Source of the DNA: Acidimicrobiia bacterium
GTDB taxonomy: Bacteria > Actinomycetota > Acidimicrobiia > IMCC26256 > JAOSJM01
Length of the DNA: 64,000 nt
Direction: 5' to 3'
Assembly: GCA_027494165.1 (NCBI GenBank)
Contig: JAOSJM010000001.1
Span: forward strand, 248,001 to 312,000
The translations under genes were made by a program, and so were the position numbers. The notes under the pieces were generated by a model. The model was given only the letters and a program-made list of their open reading frames with translations. It was not told where the DNA came from and did no database searches. Positions 63,319 through 64,000 of this stretch are shown here, in pieces (within the stretch, counting starts at the first letter, position 1; each line of letters starts with the position of its first letter).

Positions 63319-64000
63319 TTGGTGACGGCGCTCGCGACCTCGGTCCTCTTCTCGCTCCCGGCTCAGGCGCCGGTCGACCCGCTCGAGGAGGCGTGCGGCC
63401 CCCCGGGCGAGCAGTCCTGGCTGTGCTCGACGGTGTTCCGGCTCACCGACAACCAGGACGCGGCCGAGGTCGCCGACGCCCTGTCGTCGCCGCTGAAGAT
63501 CCTGGCGATCCTCGTCGTCGCGTACCTCCTCACCCGCGTCGTCCGCCTGGTCGTCCGCCGGCTGGTGCGGAGGCTCCAGCACGAGGACACGCTCGAGAAG
63601 CTGCGCAAGGTGCGGGAGCGGACCGGGCTGGCCCTGCTCGACACGGGTCCCCAGCCGGCGATCGTCGCGGCCCGCCAGGCCCAGCGGGCGGAGAACATCG
63701 GGCGCCTCGTCCGGAGCGCGCTGACCGTCCTCATCTGGTGGATCGCGATCTTCGCCGTCCTCGACGAGCTGGGCGTGAACCTCGGGCCCCTCCTCGCCGG
63801 CGCCGGGGTGGCCGGCGTGGCCCTGGGCTTCGGGGCCCAGAGCCTCGTGCGCGACTTCCTGGCCGGCACGTTCATGATGCTCGAGGACCAGTTCGGGATC
63901 GGCGACGTGATCGACGCCGGGGACGCCACGGGCACGGTCGAGTCGGTGACCCTGCGGATCACGCGCGTGCGTGACGTCGAGGGCATCGTCTGGCACATCC
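63319..64000 (+). CDS. MscS-family mechanosensitive channel, 3' end outside window
   Basis: The first 227 codons are present. The N-terminal segment (ATSVLFSLPAQAPVDP) may be a signal or an exposed stretch. Membrane helices follow: SPLKILAILVVAYLLTRVVR, LTVLIWWIAIFAVLDELGV and the pore helix LLAGAGVAGVALGFGAQSLV with the Gly/Ala pattern of MscS TM3, then FLAGTFMMLEDQFGIGDVID and the start of the beta domain. The channel releases solutes under hypo-osmotic stress. The TTG at 63319 fits the leaderless spacing; a GTG at 63322 is the alternative. Confidence 0.88.
   Translation, partial: MVTALATSVLFSLPAQAPVDPLEEACGPPGEQSWLCSTVFRLTDNQDAAEVADALSSPLKILAILVVAYLLTRVVRLVVRRLVRRLQHEDTLEKLRKVRERTGLALLDTGPQPAIVAARQAQRAENIGRLVRSALTVLIWWIAIFAVLDELGVNLGPLLAGAGVAGVALGFGAQSLVRDFLAGTFMMLEDQFGIGDVIDAGDATGTVESVTLRITRVRDVEGIVWHI

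Noticed and set aside
59716-63996. A 1,426-codon open frame antisense to smc
   Set aside because: It is rich in Arg/Pro/Gly and Ala/Ser with no domains, and mirrors the codon structure of smc.

Overview
The window is very GC-rich with GTG the commonest start codon. It carries an actinobacterial set of families: a PAC2-family protein, two DUF222/HNH nucleases, GTP-dependent PEP carboxykinase, and a response regulator / sensor kinase / GerMN lipoprotein trio. Many genes start directly 6-7 nt downstream of a TAnnnT box, as expected for leaderless mRNAs. I infer a high-GC actinobacterium, possibly of the class Acidimicrobiia; the class is a guess from gene content. At least 15 ordinary genes (including rpmB, plsX, smc, recG, mutM and pckG) are split by single frameshifts. 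Most are one missing base, often at or near G/C runs, so assembly errors are the likeliest cause; such genes are annotated as single genes here.

Layout. 1-3.5 kb: start of a UvrD-like helicase, a zincin-like metallopeptidase, an ACT-domain protein, peptide deformylase, a membrane PH/SHOCT protein and a metal/cobalamin-binding receptor. 3.5-8.1 kb: minus-strand galactose operon galT - PilZ gene - galK - alpha-galactosidase, with a striking operator-like heptamer array before the PilZ gene. 8.2-19.3 kb: PAC2, VOC, a decayed DUF222/HNH gene, a SipW-type signal peptidase with three candidate substrates, an acyl-CoA ligase, a stand-alone AsnC ligand domain and PEP carboxykinase.

19.7-40.0 kb is a variable polymorphic-toxin island. 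A roughly 2,500-residue secreted Rhs/WapA-like protein (signal peptide, DNRLRE, PA14 and Rhs repeats, duplicated LamG-like module, Rhs core) ends in a phospholipase A2-type toxin tip. A small membrane protein gene overlaps its stop codon and is the candidate immunity gene. Behind it lie displaced Rhs tips (an Ala/Gly-rich one and a second PLA2 copy), further immunity-type genes, and IS elements: two copies of one ISL3-type IS with intact 8-bp target duplications, a complete IS3, a complete IS21, an IS256 remnant and fragments of others.

40.2-44.2 kb: a two-hotdog thioesterase, a broken VapBC-like pair, a GlsB-type membrane protein, and a 1.7-kb toxin-antitoxin segment (HTH-nucleotidyltransferase + HEPN, plus AbiEi/AbiEii remnants) bracketed by 91-bp direct repeats. 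44.1-64 kb: conserved core: a cold-shock-like gene, rpmB, fakA-like, recG, rsmD, coaD, a coiled-coil protein, DUF177, rpmF, plsX, acpP, rnc, mutM, acyP, a DUF222/HNH gene, the two-component/lipoprotein operon, a STAS protein, smc and the start of an MscS channel gene. The block rpmF-plsX-acpP-rnc-mutM-acyP is tightly packed and probably co-transcribed, linking ribosome, phospholipid and RNA/DNA maintenance functions. No tRNA, rRNA or CRISPR array was recognised.
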